Part shown: positions 1 through 7,889 of the stretch, in pieces | Numbering within the stretch: position 1 is the stretch's first letter | Layout: each line of letters starts with the position of its first letter | Assembly: GCF_000719515.1 (NCBI RefSeq) | Contig: NZ_JOGR01000007.1 | Span: 62,001-126,000, forward strand | From: Glycomyces sp. NRRL B-16210 | Lineage (GTDB): Bacteria; Actinomycetota; Actinomycetes; Mycobacteriales; Micromonosporaceae | Reading direction: 5' to 3' | Length of the DNA: 64,000 nt | Notes under the pieces: generated by a model | The model's input: only the letters and a program-made list of their open reading frames with translations | Databases searched by the model: none | What the model was told of the DNA's origin: nothing | Position numbers and translations under genes: made by a program

Positions 1-913
1 CCCGGTTCAGGTTCACCGAGGGCATGGCCGGGAAGAGGTGGTGCTCGATCTGGTAGTTCAGGCCGCCGAGGGCGAAGTTGGTGAACCAGCCGCCCTTGAC
101 GTTGCGGGAGGTCAGCACCTGCTTGCGCAGGAAGTCCAGTTCGGTCTCGCCGACGAGGGTCGGCATGCCCTTGTGGTTGGGCGCGAAGACCGAGCCCATG
201 TACACGCCCCACACGGCCTTGTGCACCAGGAGGAACACGACGGCCTTGCCCGGGGAGAGGACGATGAACAGCGCGCCGAGGTAGGCGGCCCAGTGGACGG
301 CCAGGAACAGGGCCTCCCAGCCGCGGTGCTTCAGGCCGGGCTTGGCGACCGACTTGATGCCCGAGACGTTGAGGTTGAGGCCCTCGAGGGTGAGGATCGG
401 GAAGAACAACTGCGCCTGGTACTTGCCGAACCAGGTCGAGATGCCCTGCGCGAAGCCCGCCTGGCGCTTGGACCACACGAACAGGCCCGGGGAGACGTCG
501 GGGTCGTGCTCCTCGTGGTTGGGGTTGGCGTGGTGGCGGTTGTGCTTGTCGTTCCACCAGCCGTAGCCCATGCCGTTGGCGAGGTTGCCGGTGAACCAGC
601 CGAGCTTCTCGGAGGTCGAGCGGCTGCGGATGACCTGGCGGTGCGCGAGGTCGTGGCCGAGGAACGCGACCTGGGTGCTGAGCAGGGCCATGAACACGGC
701 CGTGATCATCTGGAACCAGGAGTTGCCGATGAAGGCGAACGCCACCCAGCCGCCGATGAACACCGCGGTCACGAGGGCGAAGCGGATCACGTAGTACGCC
801 GGGCGGCGGTTCATGAGCCCGGCGTCGTTGATCCGTCGGCTCAACTGCGCGAAGTCGCTCCCCGCCCGTTCCTTGGGCTGGGGTGTCGCGGGTGTCTCGG
901 CGAGGAGCGTCAT
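1..913 (-). CDS. Fatty acid desaturase, 3' end cut off by window edge
   Basis: Membrane di-iron desaturase that introduces a double bond into an acyl chain (acyl-CoA or acyl-lipid). About 304 codons are present, starting at ATG 913. The three histidine clusters of the family are visible: HDLAH near residue 87, HNRHH near 124, and QIEHH just before the window edge. Hydrophobic stretches near residues 42-62 and 66-86 fit the first membrane hairpin. There is no cytochrome b5 domain in the visible part, so electrons probably come from a separate ferredoxin or rubredoxin system. The gene is divergent from the ABC exporter at 1097 and shares a 183-bp promoter region with it. The C-terminus lies outside the window; regioselectivity cannot be told from sequence. 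Confidence 0.9.
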   Translation of the reverse strand, partial: MTLLAETPATPQPKERAGSDFAQLSRRINDAGLMNRRPAYYVIRFALVTAVFIGGWVAFAFIGNSWFQMITAVFMALLSTQVAFLGHDLAHRQVIRSRSTSEKLGWFTGNLANGMGYGWWNDKHNRHHANPNHEEHDPDVSPGLFVWSKRQAGFAQGISTWFGKYQAQLFFPILTLEGLNLNVSGIKSVAKPGLKHRGWEALFLAVHWAAYLGALFIVLSPGKAVVFLLVHKAVWGVYMGSVFAPNHKGMPTLVGETELDFLRKQVLTSRNVKGGWFTNFALGGLNYQIEHHLFPAMPSVNLNR

Positions 914-1084
914 CTGCTGTTCCGATCTTTAGACGTTCATCTGGATCACCTCTAGCCTCCCGCCTTTCGGGGCCGCTGTCGCTACTGCTGGCCCCTCAAT
1001 GGGGGTAGTGCTTGCCCTACCTTTTCGGCAATAGTGTGAAACGAACCTTTCAAAAATCACTGGTCGGATGTCGGACGCCCGGCC

Positions 1085-1090
1085 TAGGGT
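1085..1090 (+). promoter_or_regulatory. Candidate -10 box of the ABC exporter operon
   Basis: TAGGGT lies 6 bases before the ATG at 1097, the usual actinobacterial -10 form. Transcription would then begin at or next to the start codon, and no Shine-Dalgarno sequence is visible, so a leaderless mRNA is likely. I see no convincing -35 element. Confidence 0.35.
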
Positions 1091-1096
1091 GAACCC

Positions 1097-2050
1097 ATGC
1101 CACATGACAACGAGATGCTGGTTCGCGCCAGTGACCTGCGGAAGAGCTACGGCGAGCACGAGGCCGTCCGCGGCGTCGACTTCGAGATCCTGCGCGGCGA
1201 GGCCTTCGGCTTCCTCGGCGCGAACGGGGCGGGAAAATCCACCACCATGCGGATGATCGGCTGCGTCTCACAACCCACCGAAGGCACCCTGGAGGTCTTC
1301 GGACGCGACCCCCGCACCGAAGGCGCCGCGATCCGCGCGCGCCTGGGCGTCGTCCCCCAGGACAACACCCTCGACGGGATGCTCACCGTCTTCGAGAACC
1401 TCGTCGTCTACGCCGGCTACTTCGGCATCAGGAAGCGCGAGGCCCGCGCCAAGGCCGCCGAGCTCCTCGACTTCGTGCAGCTCACCGCCCGCGCCAAAGA
1501 CCAGGTCAACGAGCTCTCCGGCGGGATGCAGCGGCGACTGGCCATCGCCAGGTCCCTCATCAACGACCCCGACCTGGTCATCCTCGACGAACCCACCACC
1601 GGACTCGACCCCCAGGCCCGGCACCTGGTGTGGGAGCGGCTGTTCCAGCTCAAGCACCGCGGCGTGTCGATCCTGCTCACCACCCACTACATGGACGAGG
1701 CCGAGCAGCTCTGCGACCGGCTCGTGGTCATGGACGAGGGCCGCGTCATCGCCGCGGGCTCCCCGCGCGAACTCATCGACACCCACGTCACCAAAGAGGT
1801 CGTCGAACTGCGCTTCGGCACCGCCCACACCGCCGAGCTCGCCGAACTCGCCCTCACCCTCAAAGGCGTCGGCGCCCAGATCGAGCCGCTGCCCGACAAG
1901 ATCCTCGTCTACACCGACGACGCCGACGACACCGCCGCCGCCCTCGAAGCCCGCGAGATCCGCCCCACCTCCACCCTCGCGCGCCGCGCCTCCCTCGAAG
2001 ACGTCTTCCTGCGCCTGACCGGCCGCGCCCTCGTGGAGGACGAAGCGTGA
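1097..2050 (+). CDS. ABC exporter ATP-binding protein, DrrA/daunorubicin-resistance type
   Basis: Cytoplasmic ATPase (317 aa) that energises the two permeases encoded immediately downstream. Walker A is GANGAGKST near residue 43, the signature LSGGMQRRL is near 139, and Walker B LVILDEPTTGLD near 155 is followed by the H-loop in LLTTHYMDEAEQL. The C-terminal ~90 residues after the nucleotide-binding domain match the extra domain of DrrA/NodI-type exporters. A second in-frame ATG at 1112 would shorten the protein by five residues. Its stop overlaps the GTG start of the first permease (GTGA). Exporters of this type move antibiotics, lipids or polyketides; nothing here fixes the substrate. Confidence 0.93.
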   Translation: MPHDNEMLVRASDLRKSYGEHEAVRGVDFEILRGEAFGFLGANGAGKSTTMRMIGCVSQPTEGTLEVFGRDPRTEGAAIRARLGVVPQDNTLDGMLTVFENLVVYAGYFGIRKREARAKAAELLDFVQLTARAKDQVNELSGGMQRRLAIARSLINDPDLVILDEPTTGLDPQARHLVWERLFQLKHRGVSILLTTHYMDEAEQLCDRLVVMDEGRVIAAGSPRELIDTHVTKEVVELRFGTAHTAELAELALTLKGVGAQIEPLPDKILVYTDDADDTAAALEAREIRPTSTLARRASLEDVFLRLTGRALVEDEA

Positions 2051-2862
2051 CCGTCACCGCGACCACAACCGTCGACCGCACCGCCCCGAGCGCGACCGTC
2101 GGCGCCTGGCGGGCCTTCAACCTCCAGCTCGCCCTCTACCGGCACGTCTGGCACGGCACCGCCTTCACCTCCATGCTCCTGCCGATCCTCTACATGGTCT
2201 CGGTCGGCATCGGCGTCGGCTCCTACATCGACCCCGCCTCCCTCGGCGGCCTCGAATACGCCGCGTTCATCGCCCCCGGCCTCATCTGCTCGGTCGCGGT
2301 CATGATGCTCGGCAACGACATGGTCTTCCCCGTCTTCGGCGGCTACCAGGACTGGGGCGGGGCCTACCTCGCCCAGCGGGCCACCCCGCTGCGCCCGCTC
2401 GACATCCTCAACGGACACCTCGCCTACGCGGTGCTCTTCCGGCCCCTCACCAACTGCACCATCGTCGTCATCGTCCTGGCCTTCTTCGGCGTCTACAGCT
2501 CTGCGTGGGCCGCCCTGGCGATCGTCGCCGCCGTGCTCACCTCCGCCGCTCTCGCGCCCTGGCTCCACTTCTGGGCCTCCAGCATCAAGAACGACGCGAA
2601 CCTCAACATGATCTTCCGGTTCGCCGTCATGCCCATCTCGCTGTTCTCCGGGGTGTTCTTCCCCGCCGACCAGATGCCCGGCTTCCTGCAACCGCTGGTG
2701 TGGATCTCGCCGCTGTGGCACGGCACCGAACTCGCCCGCGCCGCCACCGCCGACGTCGCGCCCGCGCTGCCTCCCCTCGCCCACATCGCCTACCTGGTGC
2801 TGCTGGCCGTCGCCGGGTGGTTCGCCGCCCGCCGCGTCATCCAGCGCCGCCTGAACTTCTAG
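2047..2862 (+). CDS. ABC-2 type permease, first of two
   Basis: Integral membrane half of the exporter (271 aa), starting with GTG overlapping the ATPase stop by 4 bp, which implies translational coupling. About six hydrophobic segments are visible (near residues 42-58, 75-98, 122-150, 158-178, 187-207, 240-262). The ABC-2 family pattern is seen in the loop FFPADQMPGFLQPLVWISP followed by LWHGTELAR. It is similar in plan to the next gene, so the pair probably forms a heterodimer. Confidence 0.9.
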   Translation: MTVTATTTVDRTAPSATVGAWRAFNLQLALYRHVWHGTAFTSMLLPILYMVSVGIGVGSYIDPASLGGLEYAAFIAPGLICSVAVMMLGNDMVFPVFGGYQDWGGAYLAQRATPLRPLDILNGHLAYAVLFRPLTNCTIVVIVLAFFGVYSSAWAALAIVAAVLTSAALAPWLHFWASSIKNDANLNMIFRFAVMPISLFSGVFFPADQMPGFLQPLVWISPLWHGTELARAATADVAPALPPLAHIAYLVLLAVAGWFAARRVIQRRLNF

Positions 2863-2870
2863 GAGACCGC

Positions 2871-3668
2871 GTGTCCGTCATCGCCTACAGCGCCGCCCGC
2901 GCGAATCTCCGCTCCTCCGGCGCCATGCTCAACCGCAACTGGGTCGCCATGCGCCGCGCCTGGATCCTCGTCGCCTCCGGCGCCGTCGAATCCCTGCTCT
3001 TCCTGTTCGCCTTCGGGTTCGGCGTCGGCGCCCTCGTCGGCGACATCACGCTCCCCGACGGCACCACCGTCGGCTACACCGCCTACGTCGCCCCCGCGAT
3101 CCTCGCCAACGCCGCCATGATGGGCGTGCTCTCGGAGACCTCCATCAACGTCTTCGCCAAGTTCAAGTGGATGAAGGTCTACGACGGCATCCTCAACACC
3201 CCCTTGCGGCCCTGGGACGTGGCCCTCGGCGAGGTCTGGTGGGCCCTCATCCGCGGCGGCACCTACATCGGCGCGTTCGTCGTCGTCATGGGCCTGTTCG
3301 GACTCCTCGACTCCTGGTGGTCGCTCCTGGCCGTCCCCGCGTGCGTGTTCATCTCGCTCGCCTTCGCCGGGATCGGCCTGACCCTCGCCACGCTCTTTCG
3401 CGACTGGCCCGACTTCGACTGGATGATGGCCGTCGTCTTCGTCATGTTCCTGTTCGGCGGCACTTTCACGCCCGTCGAGGCCTACCCGGCCTTCGCGCAG
3501 CCGATCGTCTACGCCATGCCGCTCTACCACGGCATCGAGCTCGTGCGCGGCCTCAGCCTCGGCCAGCCGGGCCCGATGATGCTCCTCAACATCGCCTACC
3601 TCCTCGCCCTCGCGGTCGCCGGCATGTGGATCGCCCAGCGCCGACTGGCGAAGGCCTTGTACAAGTAA
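2871..3668 (+). CDS. ABC-2 type permease, second of two
   Basis: Membrane protein (265 aa) starting at GTG 2871, six bases after an AGGAG ribosome site at 2861-2865. It has about six membrane segments and the family loop TFTPVEAYPAFAQPIVYAMP followed by LYHGIELVRG, aligned in position with the corresponding loop of the preceding permease. The two permeases and the ATPase form one operon ended by the hairpin at 3687-3735. Paired DrrB-like permeases usually act as a heterodimeric exporter. Substrate unknown. Confidence 0.9.
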   Translation: MSVIAYSAARANLRSSGAMLNRNWVAMRRAWILVASGAVESLLFLFAFGFGVGALVGDITLPDGTTVGYTAYVAPAILANAAMMGVLSETSINVFAKFKWMKVYDGILNTPLRPWDVALGEVWWALIRGGTYIGAFVVVMGLFGLLDSWWSLLAVPACVFISLAFAGIGLTLATLFRDWPDFDWMMAVVFVMFLFGGTFTPVEAYPAFAQPIVYAMPLYHGIELVRGLSLGQPGPMMLLNIAYLLALAVAGMWIAQRRLAKALYK

Positions 3669-3686
3669 TAGGAAGGTCAAGCAGCG

Positions 3687-3735
3687 GGCCGCGCCGCCGA
3701 TCCGGTTGAACACCAGCCGATCCGGCGGCGCGGCC
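3687..3735 (+). terminator. Rho-independent type terminator of the ABC exporter operon
   Basis: Perfect 13-bp inverted repeat: GGCCGCGCCGCCG at 3687-3699 pairs with 3723-3735 around a 23-base loop that also holds a GATC(C)GG repeat. Only a weak T-rich run follows (GTCTTCTCC), as is common in GC-rich actinomycetes. Confidence 0.65.
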
Positions 3736-3871
3736 GTCTTCTCCCCGTAAGAAGAAATTCTTCAAACTTGACCTATCTAATGAAGAAAAACTCCGATATC
3801 GTCCTGTTTACGCATGAAGGCCAGCGCTCCGCACCCCAGCGCGACCCCGACTCGCTATAAGGAGGTTCCTC

Positions 3872-4801
3872 ATGCGGAACACAGGACGGGCCCACCGGCC
3901 CGCGATCTCCCGGCGCACGCGCCGACTCGTCATCCTCATCAGCGCCCTCGCACTCGCCCTCACCGGCGCGGCGGTCCCCACCGTGATCGCCAACGCCGAG
4001 GACGCCTCCATTCAGGCCCTGAACCACAAGAGCCCCTTCAACTGCAACAAGACCTTCTACGCCAACAACTGGACCGGCGGCCACAACCCCAGCAACTCCA
4101 TCGACTGGCAGACCTACGGCTCGGACGCCATCAACGGCGAGAACGTGCGCGCCACCGCCGCCGGCACCGCCACCTTCTACGACGAAGGCAGCACCAGCTA
4201 CGGCAAGTGGGTCCAGATCGTCCACTCCGACGGCACCCGCACCCGCTACGCCCACTTGGCGAGCATGGTCGGCGCCGTCGGCTCCTCCCGGACCGTCTCC
4301 CAGGGGACCGTCATCGGCACCGTCGGCTCCACTGGCGGCTCCACCGGCCCGCACCTGCACTACGAGCAGCGCAACGCCTCCGGCACCGTCGTCAGCCCCA
4401 CCGTCGAGGGCACCGCGGTCCCCTTGGGCACCAAGAAGGCCATCACCTCCTCCAACGGGTGCGGCGGCGGCGGAGGTAACCCCTACACCGCCGGGCAGGT
4501 CTGCGGCTCGGGCTTCACCCAGATCAACCAGCACGCGCTCGGCACGGCGGGCACGATCGTCCTGATGTACAACAGCTCCAACGGCCAGAACTGCGTCGTC
4601 ACGCTGAAGCACACGAGCGTCGGCACGCCCAGCGCGGTCGCCTCGACCCTCCAGGTCGAAGGCGGCGCGGTCACCACCGACTCGGGCAACTTCTCCTACT
4701 ACGCCGGGCCGGTCAAGAAGGCCGCCGCCGGCCAATGCGTCAAATGGGGCGGCAAGGTCGGATCGACCTCCTGGACGAGCGGCTGGAGCCACTGCGGCTA
4801 G
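3872..4801 (+). CDS. Secreted M23-family endopeptidase with SapA-like C-terminal domain
   Basis: Exported protein (309 aa) expected to cut peptidoglycan cross-bridges. The ATG follows a strong AAGGAGG site at 3860. Residues 1-48 form a signal peptide (RRTRR, then a hydrophobic run, then ANAE). An M23 (LytM/lysostaphin) domain spans roughly residues 60-185, with a zinc-ligand region HNPSNSIDW near 70-78 and the HLH motif in GPHLHYEQR near 160. After a GCGGGGG linker, residues ~205-309 resemble the Streptomyces spore-associated protein A (CGSGFTQINQH, LMYNSSNGQNCV). The SapA-like part has paired cysteines and is probably an extracellular binding module. Preceded by an AT-rich stretch (3747-3800) that may hold the promoter. 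Confidence 0.88.
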   Translation: MRNTGRAHRPAISRRTRRLVILISALALALTGAAVPTVIANAEDASIQALNHKSPFNCNKTFYANNWTGGHNPSNSIDWQTYGSDAINGENVRATAAGTATFYDEGSTSYGKWVQIVHSDGTRTRYAHLASMVGAVGSSRTVSQGTVIGTVGSTGGSTGPHLHYEQRNASGTVVSPTVEGTAVPLGTKKAITSSNGCGGGGGNPYTAGQVCGSGFTQINQHALGTAGTIVLMYNSSNGQNCVVTLKHTSVGTPSAVASTLQVEGGAVTTDSGNFSYYAGPVKKAAAGQCVKWGGKVGSTSWTSGWSHCG

Positions 4802-4835
4802 CCGATCCGAATCGCCCAACCGTTAGGCTGGGCGC

Positions 4836-5684
4836 GTGAGAACCGTGCTGCGACTGTGCATGATCGTCGCGCTGGCCTGCGCGCCCGCCTTCGCCCCCTC
4901 GGCGGCCCTGGCCGCCGGGGGGCCTCAGGTCCTGGTCCTCACGACCGGGAACGAGCGCCAGGACGTGGCGGACTTCGCGGTGGAGCGCCTCCAGATGGAG
5001 GCGCGCCGCTGGAACTTCACCCTCGTCGAAGGCGACCCCGAGGACCTGGCCGACCTCGCCGGCTACGACGCGGTGGTCTTCCTCAACACCGGCGAGGGCC
5101 TGCTCGACGAGGCCCAGCGCGCCTCGCTGCGGGCGTTCGTCGAAGGCGGCGGCGGTTTCGTCGCCACCAACGCCGCGGCCGCGAGCGAACCGGACTGGGA
5201 CTTCTACCAGGAGATGCTCGGCGCCACCGTGGTCACGCCGCCGAGCGAGCCGCGCACCGAGCAGACGGTGGGTTTCGAATCCGGCTCGCCGATCACCGAC
5301 GGCCTCGACGACCTCGAAGTGACCGAGCGCTGGTACTACTTCGACCCCGAGCCCGACGAGGAGGGCTTCACCGTCCTCGCGCGGCTCGAATCGGAGGACC
5401 CGGTCGCCTGGAGCAGCGACGAGCACGCGGTCTTCTACGCCTCGCCGGGCGGCGAGGGCGACACCTGGGGCGACCGGGACTTCCTCCAGCTCATGCGCCA
5501 GGGCATCTGGTGGGCCGCGGGGGAGCGGGGCGCGCTGGTCCAGAACACCGAGGACGCGGCCCCGTCGTGGCCCTACACGCTGACGTTCGTGCTGTTCGTC
5601 GTCGCGGTCGCCGGCGGCGGCTCGATCGCGGTGTGGCGCTTGGACCGGGCCGAGGCCGCCAAGGCCGCGAACGCCCCGGCCTGA
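4836..5684 (+). CDS. Membrane-anchored ThuA-domain protein
   Basis: Protein of 282 aa with an N-terminal signal peptide (about residues 1-27), a ThuA-like class I amidotransferase-fold domain (about 30-230), and a C-terminal membrane helix (about 250-270) followed by a short basic tail. Family marks are VLVLTTGNERQD, DAVVFLNTGEG, the FVEGGGGFVATN turn and the end pattern RQGIWWAAG. ThuA domains are found in sugar-utilisation proteins and in secreted proteins of unknown activity; the arrangement puts the domain outside the cell. Start is GTG 4836. It lies 34 bp after the M23 peptidase, possibly co-transcribed with it, and ends at the hairpin at 5700. Confidence 0.8.
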   Translation: MRTVLRLCMIVALACAPAFAPSAALAAGGPQVLVLTTGNERQDVADFAVERLQMEARRWNFTLVEGDPEDLADLAGYDAVVFLNTGEGLLDEAQRASLRAFVEGGGGFVATNAAAASEPDWDFYQEMLGATVVTPPSEPRTEQTVGFESGSPITDGLDDLEVTERWYYFDPEPDEEGFTVLARLESEDPVAWSSDEHAVFYASPGGEGDTWGDRDFLQLMRQGIWWAAGERGALVQNTEDAAPSWPYTLTFVLFVVAVAGGGSIAVWRLDRAEAAKAANAPA

Positions 5685-5699
5685 ACCAGAGCGAGCGAA

Positions 5700-5729
5700 G
5701 ACCGGGCGGGCCGTATGGCCCGCCCGGTC
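5700..5729 (+). terminator. Intrinsic terminator after the ThuA-domain gene
   Basis: Perfect 13-bp hairpin, GACCGGGCGGGCC at 5700-5712 with its complement at 5717-5729 and a 4-base loop, followed by CTTTC. Confidence 0.8.
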
Positions 5730-5787
5730 CTTTCACGTTCCGCCCCTTGGACTTGTGCCGCCCCGTGGGACGCTCGCGTCCCGCTCG

Positions 5788-5831
5788 CCGCGGTCCTGTC
5801 GCGGCGGCGCGGGGCGAGGGACGGACCGCGG
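5788..5831 (-). terminator. Hairpin after the pyridoxamine-oxidase-like gene
   Basis: CCGCGGTCC at 5788-5796 pairs with GGACCGCGG at 5823-5831, directly beyond the stop codon of the minus-strand gene. A small hairpin (GGGACG/CGTCCC) lies just past it. Probably a terminator, but no T-tract is seen. Confidence 0.4.
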
Positions 5832-5832
5832 T

Positions 5833-6450
5833 CTACAGCCGCCCGGTGATCGAGGTGGCCACCTCGGCGACGCCGTTGACGTACGGCAGGTCCTCGTCCT
5901 CGGGCTCCTCCACCGGCGGCCCCTGGCGCTGCTTGACCGAGACCTCCTCGAGCGGGATCGCCAGCAGCGCCGACATGGCGTTCTCCTTGGGGTTGGCGGC
6001 CCTCGACCGGTCGGAGCGGCCCTCGGCCATGCGGTCGATGAGCGCCTTGAACACCGACCAGCGCTCGTCGGTGTCCTCCACCAGCGTCGCGTTCGCGTGG
6101 ACCACGACGCTGCGGTAGTTCATCGAGTGGTGGAACCACGACTTCGAGAACACGAGTCCGTCCACGATGGTCGCCGTGACGCTCACCGGGAAGCCCTCGC
6201 GCCCGCCCAGGCCCATGCTCGACCCGGTTGAGCCGTGCAGGAAGAGCGTGTCGCCCACGCGCACATGGAACGTCGGCAGGACCCGCGGCGCGCCGTCGGG
6301 GCCGACGAAGGCCACGTCGCAGTGCAGCGCCTCGTCGAGGATCCGGTACGCGTCGGCCTTCTCGTAGGTGACGCGCTCGCGGGAGCGGTTGGGGGTGGTG
6401 CGCTCGGTCGGGGCGAACCGGCCGCCGGAGGGGCTGTCGAGGGTCGTCAT
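5833..6450 (-). CDS. Pyridoxamine 5'-phosphate oxidase-like flavin-binding protein
   Basis: Protein of 205 aa with the split-barrel FMN-binding fold. Typical family features are the YEKADAYRILDEALHCDVAFV opening, LPTFHVRVGDTLFLHGSTGS, and the basic segment SWFHHSMNYRSVVVHANATLV. These resemble the NimA/flavin-nucleotide-binding branch rather than true PdxH. It would act in the cytosol as an FMN or F420/heme-dependent oxidoreductase or stress protein; the substrate is not known. It is divergent from a MocR regulator with a 47-bp spacer carrying a palindrome, so the MocR protein probably controls it. The C-terminal 25 residues are acidic and probably disordered. Confidence 0.85.
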   Translation of the reverse strand: MTTLDSPSGGRFAPTERTTPNRSRERVTYEKADAYRILDEALHCDVAFVGPDGAPRVLPTFHVRVGDTLFLHGSTGSSMGLGGREGFPVSVTATIVDGLVFSKSWFHHSMNYRSVVVHANATLVEDTDERWSVFKALIDRMAEGRSDRSRAANPKENAMSALLAIPLEEVSVKQRQGPPVEEPEDEDLPYVNGVAEVATSITGRL

Positions 6451-6473
6451 CGGGGGGCTCCCATCGCCTGATT

Positions 6474-6487
6474 TTGTACTGGTACAA
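6474..6487. promoter_or_regulatory. Palindrome overlapping divergent promoters of PNPOx-like gene and mocR
   Basis: TTGTAC-TG-GTACAA is an interrupted palindrome with perfect 6-bp arms; a third half site GGTACA lies at 6503-6508 inside the mocR start. The right arm overlaps TACAAT (6483-6488), a good -10 box only 9 bases from the mocR ATG at 6498. It is the likely binding site of the MocR protein for autoregulation and control of the divergent gene. Confidence 0.6.
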
Positions 6488-6497
6488 TCGGCTCGTT

Positions 6498-7808
6498 ATG
6501 TCGGTACAGTATCAGATCACCGGTTCGGCGGCAAACGAGATCGCCGCCAGCGTCGAGTCCGGCGTGCGCGCCGGACACCTCGCCCCCGGCCGCACCCTGC
6601 CCCCCGTCCGCAGGCTCGCCGCCGATCTCGGCGTCGCCCCGGGCACCGTCGCCGCCGCCTACCGCCGCCTGCGCGAACGCGGCGTCGTCGAGACCGGCGG
6701 CCGCGCCGGGACCTTCGTGCGCCAGCGCTCGGCCTTCACGCCCGCCGGGGAGCTCACCGTGCCCGACGGCATGGTCGACCTCGTCTCGGGCGAGCCCGAC
6801 GTCGCGCTCCTGCCCGACCTCGACGCCCTCAAGCCCCGCGTCGACACCTCCCACGGCAACTACCGCGACGGCGGCCCCTGCCCGCACCTGCTCGACCTCG
6901 CCCGCGACCGCTTCGCCGCCGACGGCGTGCGCGGCGAGCTCACCGTCACCTCCGGCGCGCTCGACGCCTTCGAGCGCGGCCTCGCCGCCCGGATCGAACC
7001 CGGCGACACCGTCGCGGTCGAGGAGCCCACCTGGTCGAACGGGCGCGACCTGCTGCTCTCGGCGGGCTACCAGGTCACCCCGGTCGCCATCGACGGCGAG
7101 GGCCCGCTGCCGTCCGAACTGGACGCCGCCCTGGCCGCCGGGGCCCGCGCGTTCATCCTCACCTCGCGCGGCCAGAACCCCACGGGCGCGGCGGTGTCGG
7201 CCGAGCGCGCGGCCGCCCTCCGCGCGGTCGTGGCGAAGCACCCGGGCGTGCTCGTCATCGAGGACGACCACTGGGGCGAGCTGTCGCAGATCCCGCTGCA
7301 CCCGGTCGCCGACGCGGCCGAGCACTGGATGTTCGTCCGCTCGGTCTCCAAGCCCTACGGGCCGATCCTGCGCTGCGCGCTCGTGGCCGCCGACGCGGAC
7401 ACGAAGGCCCGCGTCCAGGGCCGCATGGCCATGGGGCACGGCTGGGTCTCGTGCATCCTCCAGCACTTCGTGATCGCCGCCTGGACCGACGAGACCGTCG
7501 CCGCGCGCATCGGGCACGCCGGACGCGTCTACGCCGAACGCCAAGGGGCCCTTCGCGAAGCCCTGGCCGAGCGCGGGGTCGACGTGTGGGGGCGCTCGGG
7601 CCTGAACCTGTGGATCCCGGTCGCCGACGAGACCGCCGCGGTCGTGTCGCTGCGCGACGCCGGCTACGCCGTCGCCCCCGGCCGCGCGTTCTCCTTCCAC
7701 GGCGACCAGGGCATCCGGATCAGCACCGCCCGGCTCGACCCCGCGCACGCCCCCGCGGTCGCCGAGGCCGTCGCCCGCGCTTCAGGACCGGCCGCACCGC
7801 CGGTCTGA
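6498..7808 (+). CDS. MocR-family regulator (GntR HTH fused to aminotransferase-like domain)
   Basis: Protein of 436 aa. Residues ~10-75 form a GntR winged helix (LPPVRRLAADLGVAPGTVA as the recognition region). Residues ~100-430 are a fold-type I PLP aminotransferase-like domain; the PLP lysine is in RSVSKPYGP (near residue 293) with NPTG near 222 and the aspartate in VIEDDHWGE near 256. MocR proteins bind PLP or PLP-amino acid adducts and control vitamin B6, GABA or related genes. I place the start at ATG 6498 rather than the upstream in-frame ATGs because the -10 box lies at 6483-6488; the message is then almost leaderless. Divergent from the oxidase-like gene, typical of MocR targets. An MFS exporter follows 81 bp downstream. 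Confidence 0.9.
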   Translation: MSVQYQITGSAANEIAASVESGVRAGHLAPGRTLPPVRRLAADLGVAPGTVAAAYRRLRERGVVETGGRAGTFVRQRSAFTPAGELTVPDGMVDLVSGEPDVALLPDLDALKPRVDTSHGNYRDGGPCPHLLDLARDRFAADGVRGELTVTSGALDAFERGLAARIEPGDTVAVEEPTWSNGRDLLLSAGYQVTPVAIDGEGPLPSELDAALAAGARAFILTSRGQNPTGAAVSAERAAALRAVVAKHPGVLVIEDDHWGELSQIPLHPVADAAEHWMFVRSVSKPYGPILRCALVAADADTKARVQGRMAMGHGWVSCILQHFVIAAWTDETVAARIGHAGRVYAERQGALREALAERGVDVWGRSGLNLWIPVADETAAVVSLRDAGYAVAPGRAFSFHGDQGIRISTARLDPAHAPAVAEAVARASGPAAPPV

Positions 7809-7889
7809 CGCCGCGGCGCCCCCGCACCCCGGGGCGCTCGCACGGCCGGACCGCACCCGATCCGGCCGACAACTCCAGAAAGGACCCCC

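Noticed and set aside
1097..3668. Siderophore export or uptake role for the ABC system near the des operon
   Set aside because: It is a DrrA/B-type exporter 6 kb away with no iron box upstream; no evidence links it to the siderophore.
4740..5426. Long antisense frame over the ThuA-domain gene
   Set aside because: Third-position GC shadows of the plus-strand gene produce long open frames everywhere in this genome; residues are Arg/Gly/Val-rich with no domain.
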